64,000 bases of DNA from JAWLHU01 sp049325315 (GTDB lineage Bacteria; Bacillota; Sulfobacillia; Symbiobacteriales; Symbiobacteriaceae), in contig JBMONB010000150.1 of NCBI GenBank assembly GCA_049325315.1, positions 1 to 64,000 of the forward strand, written 5' to 3'. Positions 9,475-17,682 of the stretch are shown one piece after another. Each line of letters starts with the position of its first letter. The stretch's first letter is position 1. The notes below the pieces were generated by a model. It did not search any database and had not been told where the DNA came from. It was given only the letters and a program-made list of their open reading frames with translations. Made by a program: the position numbers and the translations under genes.

Positions 9475-10428
9475 CTACCGGGTAAAGTGCATGGCGCGGC
9501 CCAGGAAGCGTTCCACCTGGTCGCGGAAGGGAAGGCCCTCAATGTCACCCGCCACCTGTGTGGCCAGGGCGCCTGCGGCACAGCCCATGGCGGCGGCCTC
9601 TTCAGGGGAGGCGCCCTCCAGCAGACCGGTCAGGAAGGCGGCGGCGAAGGCGTCTCCTGCCCCCACCGTGTCCACCGGGTCCAGGGGCCGCCCCCGAACC
9701 CGGGCCACCTTCCCCGAGTCGCTGGCGCCCAACAGCGCCCCCTCCGGGCCAAGCTTCAGAGCGACGACGGCGGGTCCCAGCGCCAGGAGGCGCCGGACCA
9801 GCGCCTCGGGCTCGCCCGGACCCACCAGCAACTCCGCCTCATCGAGGCCGGGCAGCAGAACCGTGGCCTGAGCGGCCATCTCCAGCATGACCGGCCGCGC
9901 CTCCTCCTCGGCCCAGAGCTTGCGCCGCATGTTCGGGTCGAAGAGAATGGGGACGCCCGCCTCCCGGGCGGCCCGCAAGGCTGTCCGGGTGGTCTCCAGG
10001 CAGTTTGGGGAGAGGGCAGGGAAGATGCCTGTGGCGTGCAGGAAGCGCGCCTGGCGCACCAGGTCGACCGGAAACTCAGCAGGGCTCATGGTGGAAGCGG
10101 CCGAGCCCCTGCGGTAGAAGTAGACGTTGGGGTCGCCCAAGCCAGGCCGCTCCTTGACGATCAGGCCGGTGAACCCGCTTTCGGCCCGTACGCACCGGCT
10201 CACGTCGACCCCCTCGCCCCGAATCGCGCTCAGCACGTACATGCCCATGGCGTCGGGGCTGACCTTGCTCACCCAGCCCGCCGTGCGCCCCAGGCGCATC
10301 AGGCCGATGGCCACGTTGGACTCCGCCCCGCCGATCGATCTGGCGAAGGTGGGCACATGGCGGAACGGGCCGGTGGTCTGCGGATTGAAAACCACCATTG
10401 ACTCGCCGAACGTCAGCACATCGATCAA
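9475..10428 (-). CDS. kdgK: 2-keto-3-deoxygluconate kinase (PfkB family)
   Basis: The 317-residue PfkB/ribokinase-fold sugar kinase shows GGAESNVAIGLMRLG near residue 33 and the C-terminal signature DTVGAGDAFAAAFLTGLL, with the catalytic Asp in GAGDAF. PfkB kinases vary in substrate; position next to eda, kduD and kdgF points to phosphorylation of KDG to KDPG. The likely start is TTG at 10428, where ATC-GAT-GTG-CTG follows and GGCGGGA lies upstream. It is cytoplasmic. Confidence 0.88.
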   Translation of the reverse strand: MIDVLTFGESMVVFNPQTTGPFRHVPTFARSIGGAESNVAIGLMRLGRTAGWVSKVSPDAMGMYVLSAIRGEGVDVSRCVRAESGFTGLIVKERPGLGDPNVYFYRRGSAASTMSPAEFPVDLVRQARFLHATGIFPALSPNCLETTRTALRAAREAGVPILFDPNMRRKLWAEEEARPVMLEMAAQATVLLPGLDEAELLVGPGEPEALVRRLLALGPAVVALKLGPEGALLGASDSGKVARVRGRPLDPVDTVGAGDAFAAAFLTGLLEGASPEEAAAMGCAAGALATQVAGDIEGLPFRDQVERFLGRAMHFTR

Positions 10429-10444
10429 ACGAAATCCCGCCTTT

Positions 10445-10774
10445 TTACTTCAGGAAGTCCTCCCGCTGCGGCGTGAAGATATCGATCAGCTCCCCTTCCT
10501 CCAGGGCCACCACCCCGTGAACGGCGTCGGAGGGGACATAGAACGAGTCCCCCGCCACCAGCACCTGGGTCTCGCCGGCAATGGTGACCTGAAAGCGTCC
10601 CCGCGCCACGTAGCTTACCTGCTCATGCGGGTGGCTGTGCGCCGCTCCGATGGCGCCGGGGGCGAACTGCACCTTCGTCATCATGAGGGAGCCGCCGTAG
10701 GACATCATCTTCCGGGTCAGCCCCTCGCCCACCGGCAGCGGCGTTGCGGTCTTGTCGTACACGAACACGGCCAT
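10445..10774 (-). CDS. kdgF: KdgF-like cupin (unsaturated uronate linearisation)
   Basis: A single-cupin protein of 109 residues. The metal-binding pattern HSHPHEQ ... HGVV is intact. KdgF converts 4,5-unsaturated uronates released by polysaccharide lyases into 5-keto-4-deoxyuronate. The size, the EGLTRKMMSYG start block and the operon context all agree. The ATG at 10774 is preferred because GGGAGG lies six bases upstream; a GTG two codons earlier overlaps that site. Confidence 0.85.
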   Translation of the reverse strand: MAVFVYDKTATPLPVGEGLTRKMMSYGGSLMMTKVQFAPGAIGAAHSHPHEQVSYVARGRFQVTIAGETQVLVAGDSFYVPSDAVHGVVALEEGELIDIFTPQREDFLK

Positions 10775-10792
10775 AGGCACCTCCCGGTTTGA

Positions 10793-11557
10793 TCAGCGGG
10801 TCAGCCAGCCGCCGTCGACGGCCAGCACATGCCCGGTCACATAGTCGGAGGCCTTGGAGGCGAGGAAGACCACGGCGCCGCCCAGGTCGGAGGGCTCACC
10901 CCACCGCCCGGCCGGAATACGGTCCAGAATCTCCTTCGAGCGAACGGGGTCGGCCCGCAGGGGGGCGGTGTTGGCCGTCGCCATATAGCCCGGGGCGATG
11001 GCGTTGACCTGAATGCCCCGGCTGGCCAGCTCGTTGGCCATCGCCTTGGTGATCCCCGCCACGGCGTGCTTGGCCGCGGTGTAGGAGACCACACGGATTC
11101 CGCCCTGGTACGAGAGCATGGAGGCGATGTTCACGATCTTCCCGCCCCCCCGCTCGGCCATCACCCTGGCTGCGGCCTGGCTGAGAAAGAAGACCGTCCG
11201 CTGGTTGATGTTGATCACGTCGTCCCAGTCGGAGGCCGAGAACTCCAGGACCGACGCCCGCCGGATGATTCCCGCGTTGTTGACCAGAATGTCCAGACCG
11301 CCCAGGTCGGTTTGCACCTGCTCCACCAGGCCGGGCAGCAGATCTGCCTGGGAGAGGTCCAGCTCGTAGGCTGCGGCCTTGCGCCCCATCGCCCGAATCA
11401 TCTCCGCCGTCTCCTCCAGGCCCCCGCCGATGCCCGCAACCGCCACATCGGCCCCCGCTTCGGCGAGCGCCAGGGCCATTCCCTGGCCCAGCCCGGTGCC
11501 GCCACCGGTTACCAGGGCGGTCTTGCCATCGAGTTGAAACCGGTCAAGCGTTGTCAT
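10793..11557 (-). CDS. kduD: 2-keto-3-deoxygluconate oxidoreductase, SDR family (KduD)
   Basis: The 254-residue short-chain dehydrogenase has a TGGGTGLGQG cofactor site, DILVNNAGIIRR, the catalytic Ser (IASMLSYQGG) and Tyr-x3-Lys (YTAAKHA), and the C-terminal TGHVLAVDGGWL. The NNAGIIRR block and short C-terminus are typical of KduD, which reduces 2,5-diketo-3-deoxygluconate (DKII) to KDG. The start ATG follows GGGGGAG. It sits between the isomerase and kdgF genes. Confidence 0.9.
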   Translation of the reverse strand: MTTLDRFQLDGKTALVTGGGTGLGQGMALALAEAGADVAVAGIGGGLEETAEMIRAMGRKAAAYELDLSQADLLPGLVEQVQTDLGGLDILVNNAGIIRRASVLEFSASDWDDVININQRTVFFLSQAAARVMAERGGGKIVNIASMLSYQGGIRVVSYTAAKHAVAGITKAMANELASRGIQVNAIAPGYMATANTAPLRADPVRSKEILDRIPAGRWGEPSDLGGAVVFLASKASDYVTGHVLAVDGGWLTR

Positions 11558-11570
11558 GTTCGCTCTCCCC

Positions 11571-12383
11571 CTACTTCATGTTCTGGAGTATCGGCAGCGT
11601 CTTCTGGACCCAGCCCACATCCGGGTCGTTGGTCGTCGCCTGGGTCCGGATATTGCCGGCCAGCACCCAGAGGTAGTAGCTGTTGTAGCCCGGGGCCGAG
11701 ACGTAGGTGTGATACCCGTACGGAATCGAGAGCAGCGTCTCGTCGCGCACCACGTGCACATTGTCAAACGATCCGTTGGAGCCGTAGTGGCGCACCATGC
11801 CCCAGCCCTCGGGGGAGTGGACCTTGAAGTAGTACATCTCCTCAGCGAAGACCTCACGGGGCAGGTCATCGACCTCATGCTTGTGGGGCGGGTAGGTCGA
11901 CCAGTTGCCGCTGGGGGTGAAGGTTTCCCCGACGATCAGCCGCTGAACGGAGTTGGGCGTCGTCACGAGGATCTGGTTGAAGGTGCGGCTGAAGTTGGCA
12001 GCCCCCCAGGTCCCAACAGCCACCTGGTCGGGGGTGATCACAAAGGGCTTGCCCGGCTGGTCGGCAGGGGCGGAGACCACGGCGATCTCCACCCGGCCCA
12101 GGGCGGTCACGGTGAAGCCGGTCTGGCAGGGAATGTAGACCGCATGCGCCTTGCCGGACCAGACGTTCGGGCGGCCGCCCACCTTGTCGAACCGCTCGCC
12201 CCCGGCCTCAATGCGGCAGAGCCCGCCGAGGATCACCAGAACGTACTCCCGGTCGCCGCTGTTGGCCTCGTGGGCCTTGCCGTCGGGGAGGATCAGCTTC
12301 TCGAAATTCAGGAGCTTGCACGTGTTCTCGGGCAGTTGGTTCAGGCCTTCCTGCTGGCCGATCGTCACGAAGTGCTGTGTCAT
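11571..12383 (-). CDS. IolB/KduI-family isomerase, probably in the KduI role
   Basis: The 270-residue double-cupin protein aligns by eye with 5-deoxy-glucuronate isomerase IolB more than with classical KduI. Metal ligands are visible in NWSTYPPHKHEVDD (two His), AEEMYYFK (Glu) and YGYHTYVSAPGY (His). In this operon the missing step is 5-keto-4-deoxyuronate (DKI) to DKII, normally KduI, so an IolB-type enzyme probably fills that slot. There are no myo-inositol genes beside it. A second IolB-type protein is at 59462-60256. It starts at an ATG behind AGGAGG. Confidence 0.8.
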   Translation of the reverse strand: MTQHFVTIGQQEGLNQLPENTCKLLNFEKLILPDGKAHEANSGDREYVLVILGGLCRIEAGGERFDKVGGRPNVWSGKAHAVYIPCQTGFTVTALGRVEIAVVSAPADQPGKPFVITPDQVAVGTWGAANFSRTFNQILVTTPNSVQRLIVGETFTPSGNWSTYPPHKHEVDDLPREVFAEEMYYFKVHSPEGWGMVRHYGSNGSFDNVHVVRDETLLSIPYGYHTYVSAPGYNSYYLWVLAGNIRTQATTNDPDVGWVQKTLPILQNMK

Positions 12384-12395
12384 GGTGGTAGCCTC

Positions 12396-14405
12396 CTATC
12401 CCTTGATCAGGGTAATGTCAGCCGGCGCCGTATCATGGACCTGCGAGACGGTCCACTGGTCGGTCCGGGAGCCATACGCCAGGTGAATCTCCCAGGCGGA
12501 TTCCCCTGTCTGAATGGCTCGGAGCCCGCTGATCCGCGGCGTGCTGTTGATCTCGAAGGCGGCGGTGAAAAAGGTCCGGGTCTGCTCCTCCTGTCGGAGC
12601 AGCAAGCTGGAGCGCCGGCGGCTGGGCGGGCTGTCGGGGCTGAGCCCGTCCACCAGCAGGGTGGGGGCGCCCGCCGCAAGCCGGGCCCAAAGATGGGTTC
12701 CGGGGAAGGACCAGCCCAGGGCCGCGCCTTCAGGTGCCAGCGGGCGGACCCGAAGTTCCTCGAGGTGCTGGTAGGCCGGGAGCGGGTTCCACTCGGCATA
12801 GGGGCGCCCCTCTGGCGACACCGAAAGCCGCCCGGGCGTATGGAAGAGGTACTCCACCCGGGTGGGCGCCTCTGTCCGGACGATGAAGTGGTCGACGAAG
12901 TAGTCAGGCGTCCAGATAATCAGTCGCCGGAAGCGGGCGTTGCTGTAGTAGTCCGGCCCCTTGGGCCATGCAGCCCAGGTGTCGAGGGTCACCTGCTCCG
13001 CCCCCGCCGCCGCAAAGCGGTACACCCCCGCCCGGGCCGGTGGGTGCGGCATGCCACCCAGGCTTACGGTGTTGTGCGACAGGGTGGTCTTGTACCAGGC
13101 CCAGTGAAGCGGATGGCCGTAGTAGACGGTGCCAATATCGGGGGCTATACGCTCGCCGTGCGCCAGGAAGGCCAGCCCCAGCCGGTCGAAGTGGTCGTGC
13201 TCGTTCCCGCCGTCGCCGTGCTTGACCATGAGGAAGAAGCGGGACGGTCCATGGCGGATCACCGATAGCCCGTTGGCTTCGCTGCTGTAGTGTCCGAGCG
13301 GCGGGAGTTCGTGTTCGCTGTCGATGCGGTCTGCCCCGAAGAGGAGCGCCTCCGGCGTGGAGCGGTCTGCTCCCCCCAGGGCCTCCCTGAGCAGCGCCCC
13401 CAGCTCGGGGTCCTGGTCCCAGCCGTAGGCCATCTCCAGCATGGGAAGCAGCGCCTTGGGCGTGTTGACCCCGACCACATCGTTGATGTGCGGGTAAGAG
13501 CCGTCGGGCTGGAGCATGTGCCGGAGTGGGCGGAACATCGCCCGCAGCTTCGGGTGCTGGTCCATCGCCCACGGGGTCCCCCTGGCTAGCTGGGCGAACC
13601 GGCAGAGCGGCCGCAATGCGTGCATGTGGTAGCCGACCGAGCCCTCCAGCCAGAAACCGTCGCCCATAACGCCCTGGTCAAGCTGCTGGGCCAGGCCATA
13701 CGGCCCGTTGACCCCATACTCGACCCATGGATCGTGGCCCAGCACCAGGCCGATGGTGGCGATCGCAGCGGCGATCCAACACTGGTGGTTGTGCAGCTGG
13801 CGTTCGTGGTGGTCGATCAGAAAGCGGGCGGAACAGGCCAGCAGATCCTCCCGGATCAACCCGTCGTCAGCGGGCTCCAGCGCGGGCTGCACCAGGTGGT
13901 AGGCCCAGGCGAGGCTGAGGCTCCAGGTAGCCTCGCAGAGCGTCTGCACGTTGGCCTTGCCCGGCCCGTTGAAGGGGATTCCCCCGTGGACCTCGTAGCT
14001 CGGGTAGCGCTCGGCGTAGGCCAGCAAGATCGCCCGGACCTGCGCCAGGTAGCGATCCTCCCCCGTCAGCCGCCAGAGCGCAGCCATGGCGAAGGCGCCC
14101 TCAGACCAGTGGCCGTTGACCTGGCGCCACCAGGCGGCATCGAGCAGGGGGCTGCGGTGCAGCCGTCCGTCCACCGGGCAGCGGTGCTCGTGGGGTCGGT
14201 CCCAGTCAAACTCCAGCATGACGGCGTGCTCCGGGCAGATGTACTGGTGATTCCAGCCGGCAATCCCGCCGGGCGGCACCGTCACAGGGCGGTCTGCCAC
14301 CCGGGCAGCCATCGTCTGAAGGGCTGCCACAGCCGGTGCGAACGCCGGGTCGCTCAGGCGGCAGCGCAGCCGCCGTTCGTCGCGCAGTAGCACCGGCTCT
14401 ATCAC
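12396..14405 (-). CDS. Heparinase II/III family oligo-uronate lyase
   Basis: The GTG at 14405 gives 669 residues and overlaps the permease stop in a GTGA; an ATG at 14516 would run 115 bases into the permease gene and is unlikely. The N-terminal half is an alpha/alpha-toroid, with FNGPGKANVQTLCEATWSL and RQLHNHQCWIAAAIAT. The C-terminal half has the heparinase II/III pattern KHGDGGNEHDHFDRLGLAF ... RIAPDIGT and TTLSHNTVSL. There is no signal peptide, so it probably acts in the cytoplasm on imported oligosaccharides. Substrate (glycosaminoglycan, alginate or other uronan) cannot be told from sequence. Confidence 0.85.
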   Translation of the reverse strand: MIEPVLLRDERRLRCRLSDPAFAPAVAALQTMAARVADRPVTVPPGGIAGWNHQYICPEHAVMLEFDWDRPHEHRCPVDGRLHRSPLLDAAWWRQVNGHWSEGAFAMAALWRLTGEDRYLAQVRAILLAYAERYPSYEVHGGIPFNGPGKANVQTLCEATWSLSLAWAYHLVQPALEPADDGLIREDLLACSARFLIDHHERQLHNHQCWIAAAIATIGLVLGHDPWVEYGVNGPYGLAQQLDQGVMGDGFWLEGSVGYHMHALRPLCRFAQLARGTPWAMDQHPKLRAMFRPLRHMLQPDGSYPHINDVVGVNTPKALLPMLEMAYGWDQDPELGALLREALGGADRSTPEALLFGADRIDSEHELPPLGHYSSEANGLSVIRHGPSRFFLMVKHGDGGNEHDHFDRLGLAFLAHGERIAPDIGTVYYGHPLHWAWYKTTLSHNTVSLGGMPHPPARAGVYRFAAAGAEQVTLDTWAAWPKGPDYYSNARFRRLIIWTPDYFVDHFIVRTEAPTRVEYLFHTPGRLSVSPEGRPYAEWNPLPAYQHLEELRVRPLAPEGAALGWSFPGTHLWARLAAGAPTLLVDGLSPDSPPSRRRSSLLLRQEEQTRTFFTAAFEINSTPRISGLRAIQTGESAWEIHLAYGSRTDQWTVSQVHDTAPADITLIKG

Positions 14406-15232
14406 CCCTTGACGCTCCCAGATGTCAGCCCGCTGATCATGGACTTGTTGGCGAAGAGGTAGATCACCAGAATCGGAAGGATCGACATGGCGGCGCCGGC
14501 CATCATGATGTTCCACTGAGCCGCTGCCGACTCGGCGTAGCGCAGCGCTGCAACGCCTACGGTAAGGGGCCGGAGGTCGGGCCGGGCCATGGTGAAGACG
14601 CCGGGCAGCAAGAACTCATTCCAGGCCTGCCGGAAGGCGAGCAGCGCCACCACCGCCAGGGCCGGCCGAGAGACCGGGAGAATGATGCTCCAGTAAATCC
14701 GGAAGAAGGAGCAGCCGTCCACCGTCGCCGCTTCATCGAGCTCCTTGGGGATCGACCGGAAGAAGCCGACCAGCGGGAAAATGGTGGTCGCCTGGTGGGC
14801 CGAGAGAATCAAGATCGCTCCCCAGAGCGAGTTGTGCAGCTTCAGGGTAACCGCAAGCTGGTAGAGCGGGCGGAAGGTGACGGGCCCCACATCGAGGAAG
14901 AGCGCCCCGGCCAGCCCGGCCAAGATCAGCGCCCGGCCCGGGAAGTTCCGCCGGACCAGGGCGTAGGCGGTCATGGAGGCCATGAGCACCTTGAGGGCGG
15001 TGACGCTGGTGGCCAGGAAGATGGAGTTCCAGGTGTACTGGGCGAAGTTGGCCAGCTGCCACGCCTGGCTGAAGTTCTCAATGTGCCAGGTGGTAGGCAG
15101 GATGGTGTTGCCGACCATGAGCTCCCGATTGGACTTGAAGGCGCCCAGGAGCACGTAGACCACCGGGAAGAGGAGCAGCAGGGCCACGCTGACCAGCACG
15201 GCGTAGAGCAGGATCTTCTTGAGGTGTCCCAT
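14402..15232 (-). CDS. ABC sugar transporter permease, MalG type
   Basis: The 276-residue inner-membrane protein has six predicted membrane segments (first LLYAVLVSVALLLLFPVVYV) and the EAA loop DEAATVDGCSFFRIYWSIILP. It belongs to the carbohydrate uptake 1 family and would pair with the permease just upstream and the lipoprotein at 16223-17581. No ATPase gene is present; such importers commonly share a chromosomal MsmX/MalK-type ATPase. The ATG follows AGGAGGGG, 13 bases after the previous gene. Confidence 0.92.
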   Translation of the reverse strand: MGHLKKILLYAVLVSVALLLLFPVVYVLLGAFKSNRELMVGNTILPTTWHIENFSQAWQLANFAQYTWNSIFLATSVTALKVLMASMTAYALVRRNFPGRALILAGLAGALFLDVGPVTFRPLYQLAVTLKLHNSLWGAILILSAHQATTIFPLVGFFRSIPKELDEAATVDGCSFFRIYWSIILPVSRPALAVVALLAFRQAWNEFLLPGVFTMARPDLRPLTVGVAALRYAESAAAQWNIMMAGAAMSILPILVIYLFANKSMISGLTSGSVKG

Positions 15233-15245
15233 GTCGCATCCCCTC

Positions 15246-16145
15246 CTAGTACGCGTCCTGCAGCCGCCGGGAGAGGCGCAGGTAAACCAGTGTGATCCCG
15301 GTGATGATCAGCGAGGCGATGAAACTCAGCGAGGAGCCGTAGCCGTACTGCTGAACCATGGCGTCGCCGTCGATGGAGGGGAAGAAGAGCTTGTAGATAT
15401 AGAGGAACATCACCATGGTGGCATCTACCGGGCCGCCGCCGGTCAGGACCATGAGCGATTCGTAGCCCTTCAGGGAGATCACAATCGCCAGCATGATCAC
15501 CACCTGGAGCACCGGCCCGAGCATGGGAATCGTCACATGCCGGAACTGCTCTGCCGGGGTGGCCCCATCGATCGATGCGGCCTCGTACAGCTCGTCCGGG
15601 ATTGACTGGAGGCCGGCGAGGAAGAGGACCATGTAGTTGCCGATAGCCCCCCAGGCGGCCACCAGAATGGCGGTCAGCATGGCCAGTGAAAAGCCGAACC
15701 AGTCGATGGGGGAGTTGATCATTCCCAGGGCGAGCATGAGCTTGTTGACTACGCCGTTGTAGGAGTTAAACATGTAGAAGAAGATCACGCTGGCCACCGC
15801 TGAGGAGATGACCGTCGGCATGAAGATCACGCCGCGAAACAGGTTCCGGCCCTTCAGCTTGCTGTTGAGCGCAACGGCCAGCAGGAGGGCGGCGGGCAGG
15901 GTGATCGCCAGCTTGCCGCCGGCGTAGACGAAGGTGTTCAGCACCGACTTCCAGAAGAGCGTGTCCCGGGTGAAGGCGCGGACGAAGTTCTCGAAGCCCA
16001 CGTAGACCGACGGGGACATGCCGTCGAAGTCGTAGAACATGTAGCGGAGCGTCCAGAAGACGGGGTAGATAAAGGCGACGAGAAAGAGGAAGACGGTGGG
16101 CGCAAGCATCAGGTAGACCGGAGCGTGGCGTTTCAGGCTGCGCAT
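15246..16145 (-). CDS. ABC sugar transporter permease, MalF/UgpA type
   Basis: The 299-residue protein has six membrane helices and the EAA motif YEAASIDGATPAEQFRHVTIP. It starts with the usual positively charged leader and LMLAPTVFLFLVAFIYPVFW. It forms a heterodimer with the downstream permease. The ATG has GGAGGCG upstream. Confidence 0.92.
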   Translation of the reverse strand: MRSLKRHAPVYLMLAPTVFLFLVAFIYPVFWTLRYMFYDFDGMSPSVYVGFENFVRAFTRDTLFWKSVLNTFVYAGGKLAITLPAALLLAVALNSKLKGRNLFRGVIFMPTVISSAVASVIFFYMFNSYNGVVNKLMLALGMINSPIDWFGFSLAMLTAILVAAWGAIGNYMVLFLAGLQSIPDELYEAASIDGATPAEQFRHVTIPMLGPVLQVVIMLAIVISLKGYESLMVLTGGGPVDATMVMFLYIYKLFFPSIDGDAMVQQYGYGSSLSFIASLIITGITLVYLRLSRRLQDAY

Positions 16146-16175
16146 AATCGTTCGCCTCCGACTCAGGAGGATGAG

Positions 16176-16205
16176 ACAGGCAGGGAGGGGAGGCTCCCTG
16201 CCTGT
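16176..16205 (-). other. Stem-loop between binding-protein and permease genes
   Basis: A perfect 12-bp stem (16176-16187 with 16194-16205) lies just after the binding-protein stop codon and has no T-tract on the minus strand. Such hairpins commonly keep binding-protein mRNA more abundant than permease mRNA. Confidence 0.6.
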
Positions 16206-16222
16206 TATCGCGCTGGATCTGT

Positions 16223-17581
16223 TTACTTGCGGAGCGGGCTCCAGCCCTGAATCATGGGCTTCGCGGGGAGCTTGTCCAGGGCGGCGTTGTAGCGCTTGTT
16301 CAGGTCGGCAATCGCTTCGTCAATGCCCACCTGGCCGTAGATGACGGCAGCGAAGACGTCGGAGTACGGCTTGCCCTCCAGCTTTACAGCCGGCTCGTTC
16401 GGCCAGATCGAGTCGGTCGGCCGCACCGTGAACATGGAGAGCTCCTTGACCTTGAAGTTGTCAGCCTTGGCGTCGGGCAGCAGGGCGATTCCAAGGCCCT
16501 CGCCCATATAGCGACCCAGGAACGTGGGGTTGGTGAAGTAATCGACGACCTTCCAGGCCAGGTCCTTGTGCGGCGACTCGGCGTTGACCGCCAAGCGGGC
16601 CGACAGGTTCAGGCTGTTGGTGCCCTTCGGATCGGCGGTAACGGTGGGCATGGGGGCGGCCTTCCAGCCCATCTTCGGCTTAAACTGGTTGGCGTAGACG
16701 CCGGCCTCAGCCGAGATGGAGATGTACATGCCGATCTTGCCTTCCGCAAACTGGCTGCGGAGCGGGTCGATGTCGAGCGCCTGGCTGCCCGGGAACCAGG
16801 AGCCGTCGTCCCACATCTGCTTCCAGGCCAGCACATAGGGCTTGTAACCGGAGAAGTCGTACTTGCCGGTGCTGAAGTCGTAGTAGTTGACGCCGTCGAG
16901 GCGGGCCTGCTGGAGCAGTGAGCGGTTAATGGCGCTGGTCGGGTTCTTCATGTTCATGGCGAAGCCGTACGCACCCTCAGCCTTGCCGACCTCGGTGATC
17001 TTCTTGGCGTAGGCGACCAGTTCGTCGAGGGTCTGCGGCGGACGGGTCAGGCCGGCCTTCTTGAACAGCTCCTCGTTGTAGACCAGCCGGGAGGTGGAGG
17101 TGTACATGGGCAGGGCATGAAGCACGCCCTTGTGGGAGATGGCGCCGTCGATGCGGGGAACCGAGGCCCATTCCTTCTTCTTCTGGTCGCTGAAGTACTT
17201 CTCCAGCGGCTCGAGGCGGCCGCTGTTCAGGAACTGGGCGGCATGGGTGGCGTGCAGAATGAAGAGGTCCGGCGCCTGCTTCGACTGATAGGCCAGGTCG
17301 ACCATCTGCGGGAAGTTCTCGGAGTGGATCACGTAGTCGATCTCGATCCCGAACTTGTTCTCCTTATTGAACTTGTCGATCTCGGCCTTCATGAAGTCCA
17401 TGTCGTGCCGGTTGTAGGTCCACCAGGTCAACTTGGTCTTCTTGACGGGCTGTTCCGGAGCCGCAGGGGCGTCGGTCTTGGGCTTTGCGGGTTCGACCGT
17501 CTTGGCGCCACCGCAGCCGGACAGGATCGCAACCAGGGAGAACATAATAAGAACCAGAATGGCAGGTACTTTCCGACTCAA
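16223..17581 (-). CDS. Extracellular solute-binding protein family 1 (sugar ABC lipoprotein)
   Basis: Started at TTG 17581, behind GAAGAGGGGG, it has 452 residues; an in-frame ATG at 17617 has no ribosome binding site. The leader SRKVPAILVLIMFSLVAILSGC ends in a lipobox with the lipidated Cys, followed by a charged proline-rich linker. The mature part is a family 1 periplasmic-binding fold (LTWWTYNRHDMDFMKAEI..., PDLFILHATHAAQFLNSG). It captures the oligosaccharide outside the membrane. It is the first gene of the uronate operon, so it is probably the most highly expressed. Confidence 0.92.
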   Translation of the reverse strand: MSRKVPAILVLIMFSLVAILSGCGGAKTVEPAKPKTDAPAAPEQPVKKTKLTWWTYNRHDMDFMKAEIDKFNKENKFGIEIDYVIHSENFPQMVDLAYQSKQAPDLFILHATHAAQFLNSGRLEPLEKYFSDQKKKEWASVPRIDGAISHKGVLHALPMYTSTSRLVYNEELFKKAGLTRPPQTLDELVAYAKKITEVGKAEGAYGFAMNMKNPTSAINRSLLQQARLDGVNYYDFSTGKYDFSGYKPYVLAWKQMWDDGSWFPGSQALDIDPLRSQFAEGKIGMYISISAEAGVYANQFKPKMGWKAAPMPTVTADPKGTNSLNLSARLAVNAESPHKDLAWKVVDYFTNPTFLGRYMGEGLGIALLPDAKADNFKVKELSMFTVRPTDSIWPNEPAVKLEGKPYSDVFAAVIYGQVGIDEAIADLNKRYNAALDKLPAKPMIQGWSPLRK

Positions 17582-17615
17582 AAGGAAAACCCCCTCTTCC
17601 ACCAACTCTATCGTC

Positions 17616-17644
17616 ATGGTATATGATCATAGGTAAACGGCCAA
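17616..17644 (-). promoter_or_regulatory. Candidate promoter of the uronate operon
   Basis: Minus strand TTGGCC (17644-17639) and TACCAT (17621-17616) are 17 bases apart and lie in the only gap between the divergent binding-protein and kinase genes. A perfect 10-bp palindrome TATGATCATA (17622-17631) lies inside the spacer and could be an operator. The match is modest. Confidence 0.35.
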
Positions 17645-17682
17645 TGTGGGAATCTTACGGTATGGGGAGGGATTCTTACGCG

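Noticed and set aside
11556..13268. 570-codon plus-strand frame opposite the isomerase and lyase genes
   Set aside because: It spans two well-identified minus-strand genes, has low-complexity Gly/Val/Arg composition and no ribosome site.
14406..14516. ATG start of the heparinase-like gene at 14516
   Set aside because: It would overlap the permease by 115 bases without a ribosome site; the GTGA overlap at 14405 fits family length.
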